Source: Candidatus Phycorickettsia trachydisci (GTDB taxonomy: Bacteria > Pseudomonadota > Alphaproteobacteria > Rickettsiales > Rickettsiaceae). Taken from it: DNA of 6,654 bases. The translations under genes were made by a program, and so were the position numbers. The stretch is from NCBI GenBank assembly GCA_945875085.1, contig CAMCJU010000047.1, positions 1 through 6,654 of the forward strand, in the 5' to 3' direction. Positions 6,190 to 6,654 of the stretch are shown here, one piece after another. Each line of letters starts with the position of its first letter. The stretch's first letter is position 1. The notes beneath the pieces are model-generated. The model saw only the letters and a program-made list of their open reading frames with translations, did not search any database and was not told the origin of the DNA.

Positions 6190-6213
6190 TGTTATTTTGG
6201 GGCTGTTATTTTG
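6190..6213. repeat. 10-bp direct repeat in the tlc / tRNA-Lys spacer
   Basis: TGTTATTTTG occurs at 6190-6199 and 6204-6213, one start 14 bp after the other, separated by GGGC. It lies in the non-coding stretch between tRNA-Lys and the tlc promoter (6103-6277). I see no gene, terminator or convincing RNA fold in that stretch. Meaning unknown. Confidence 0.5.
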
Positions 6214-6277
6214 TGAGAATTTATGAGTATAGCATTCATGGAGCTTATTCTGGAGTGCTTGTTCTTGAGGATTGTTT

Positions 6278-6353
6278 TGGTGAACTCGCCGGGATTCGAA
6301 CCCGGGACCTACTGATTAAAAGTCAGCCGCTCTACCAGCTGAGCTACGAGTTC
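6278..6353 (-). tRNA. tRNA-Lys (anticodon TTT)
   Basis: On the - strand a complete 76-nt cloverleaf is present. The acceptor stem GAACTCG pairs with CGAGTTC, followed by discriminator A and an encoded CCA (6280-6278). The D-arm region is AGCTCAGCTGGTAGAGC. The anticodon stem closes the loop CTTTTAA, with anticodon TTT at 6320-6318. The T-arm has a GC-rich stem around GGTTCGAATCC. The D-arm and anticodon-arm sequences resemble standard bacterial tRNA-Lys. The gene lies downstream of ftsZ and upstream of tlc on the same strand. Confidence 0.97.
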
Positions 6354-6407
6354 TTGATGTTGGTTCTTAATTTTGATTATTAACTTGAATTTAGAAGAAC
6401 ATAAAGT

Positions 6408-6436
6408 ATGTTACCACAGATCTTATCTAGAGACAA
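6408..6436 (-). promoter_or_regulatory. Possible promoter of tRNA-Lys
   Basis: On the - strand TTGTCT (6436-6431, 4 of 6) is followed by 17 nt and TAACAT (6413-6408, 4 of 6). A start near 6401 would give a leader of about 48 nt before the tRNA. It lies just after the ftsZ stop. The match is mediocre, and cotranscription with ftsZ is an alternative. Confidence 0.25.
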
Positions 6437-6449
6437 GTAATATTTTCAT

Positions 6450-6654
6450 TCAAGACTCAGTATTTTTCATTTTTCTTAAAAATGCCGGTATATCGTACAC
6501 ATCAGAGCGCCCCAAACTAGATGTTTCAAGATCTCTTGGTCTTAAAATATTTTGCACGCTTCGCTCTTGAGATTGATTGGATAGCGCGATATGTTCTGTA
6601 AGAATATCGACATTTTTCTTCTCTATTTCCTTGATTTTTGCAACATTGCATGCA
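6450..6654 (-). CDS. ftsZ: Cell division protein FtsZ, C-terminal end (partial)
   Basis: FtsZ is the tubulin-like GTPase that forms the division ring. Only the last 67 codons are in the window; the gene continues beyond 6654, so the GTPase domain is not seen. The visible part is a polar, low-complexity stretch (fragment residues about 1-50), as expected of the FtsZ linker. It is followed by DVYDIPAFLRK (51-61), which matches the conserved C-terminal peptide (D-[IV]-P-A-F-[LI]-R-[RK]) that binds FtsA and other membrane tethers, and a short tail, MKNTES. The TGA stop is at 6452-6450. Identification rests on that peptide and the character of the linker, since no other part of the protein is available. 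A tRNA-Lys gene follows 96 nt downstream. Confidence 0.83.
   Translation of the reverse strand, partial: ACNVAKIKEIEKKNVDILTEHIALSNQSQERSVQNILRPRDLETSSLGRSDVYDIPAFLRKMKNTES

Noticed and set aside
6189..6383. 64-codon open frame on the + strand
   Set aside because: It runs antisense through tRNA-Lys, which accounts for its central residues; no ribosome site and no recognisable domain.
6373..6570. 65-codon open frame on the + strand at the right end
   Set aside because: Antisense to the ftsZ C-terminus, which carries a clear conserved peptide.
1..6654. CRISPR arrays, insertion sequences, toxin-antitoxin pairs, prophage genes
   Set aside because: No regularly spaced repeats, transposase motifs, terminal inverted repeats or unexplained small gene pairs were seen on either strand.

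Overview
The window is AT-rich DNA from an alphaproteobacterium, most likely an obligate intracellular member of the Rickettsiales. The strongest indicator is a full-length Tlc-type ATP/ADP translocase (4558-6042), a transporter typical of intracellular energy parasites such as Rickettsiales and Chlamydiae. A COX15-type haem A synthase, Coq7 and DsbB resemble the rickettsial/alphaproteobacterial versions and imply an aerobic, ubiquinone-based respiratory chain. The genus cannot be fixed from the sequence alone.

Layout. 1-190: AT-rich leader with no supported gene, only a candidate promoter at 123-151; a short in-frame tail ending with TAA at 38-40 could be the end of a gene outside the window. 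191-856 (+): a single-pass membrane protein with a YfgM/TPR-like outer domain. 922-997 (+): tRNA-Thr(GGT) with its own good promoter. 1020-3140 (-): ctaA, dsbB and coq7 read in one direction, with dsbB and coq7 overlapping by 40 nt. 3141-3181: a 41-bp divergent promoter region carrying a perfect 12-bp palindrome. 3182-4554 (+): glnP-glnQ, a polar amino acid ABC permease and ATPase joined by an ATGA overlap. 4558-6042 (-): tlc, ending 3 bp from the end of glnQ and driven by an almost perfect sigma70 promoter with a dyad over its -35 box. 6103-6277: non-coding, nothing convincing apart from a 10-bp direct repeat. 6278-6353 (-): tRNA-Lys(TTT). 6450-6654 (-): the C-terminal end of ftsZ, running off the window.

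How it fits together. Haem A synthase (for aa3-type oxidase) and Coq7 (ubiquinone) supply the respiratory chain. DsbB passes electrons from periplasmic thiol oxidation to the same quinone pool. GlnPQ imports amino acids and Tlc exchanges ADP for host ATP, both fitting a host-dependent life. These are mostly familiar genes; I found no undescribed multi-gene system. The points worth a second look are regulatory and architectural: the tlc promoter dyad and the A10 tract just after its start codon, the palindrome between ctaA and glnP, the tandem 13-bp duplication between tRNA-Thr and coq7, and the very tight convergent and overlapping gene ends.
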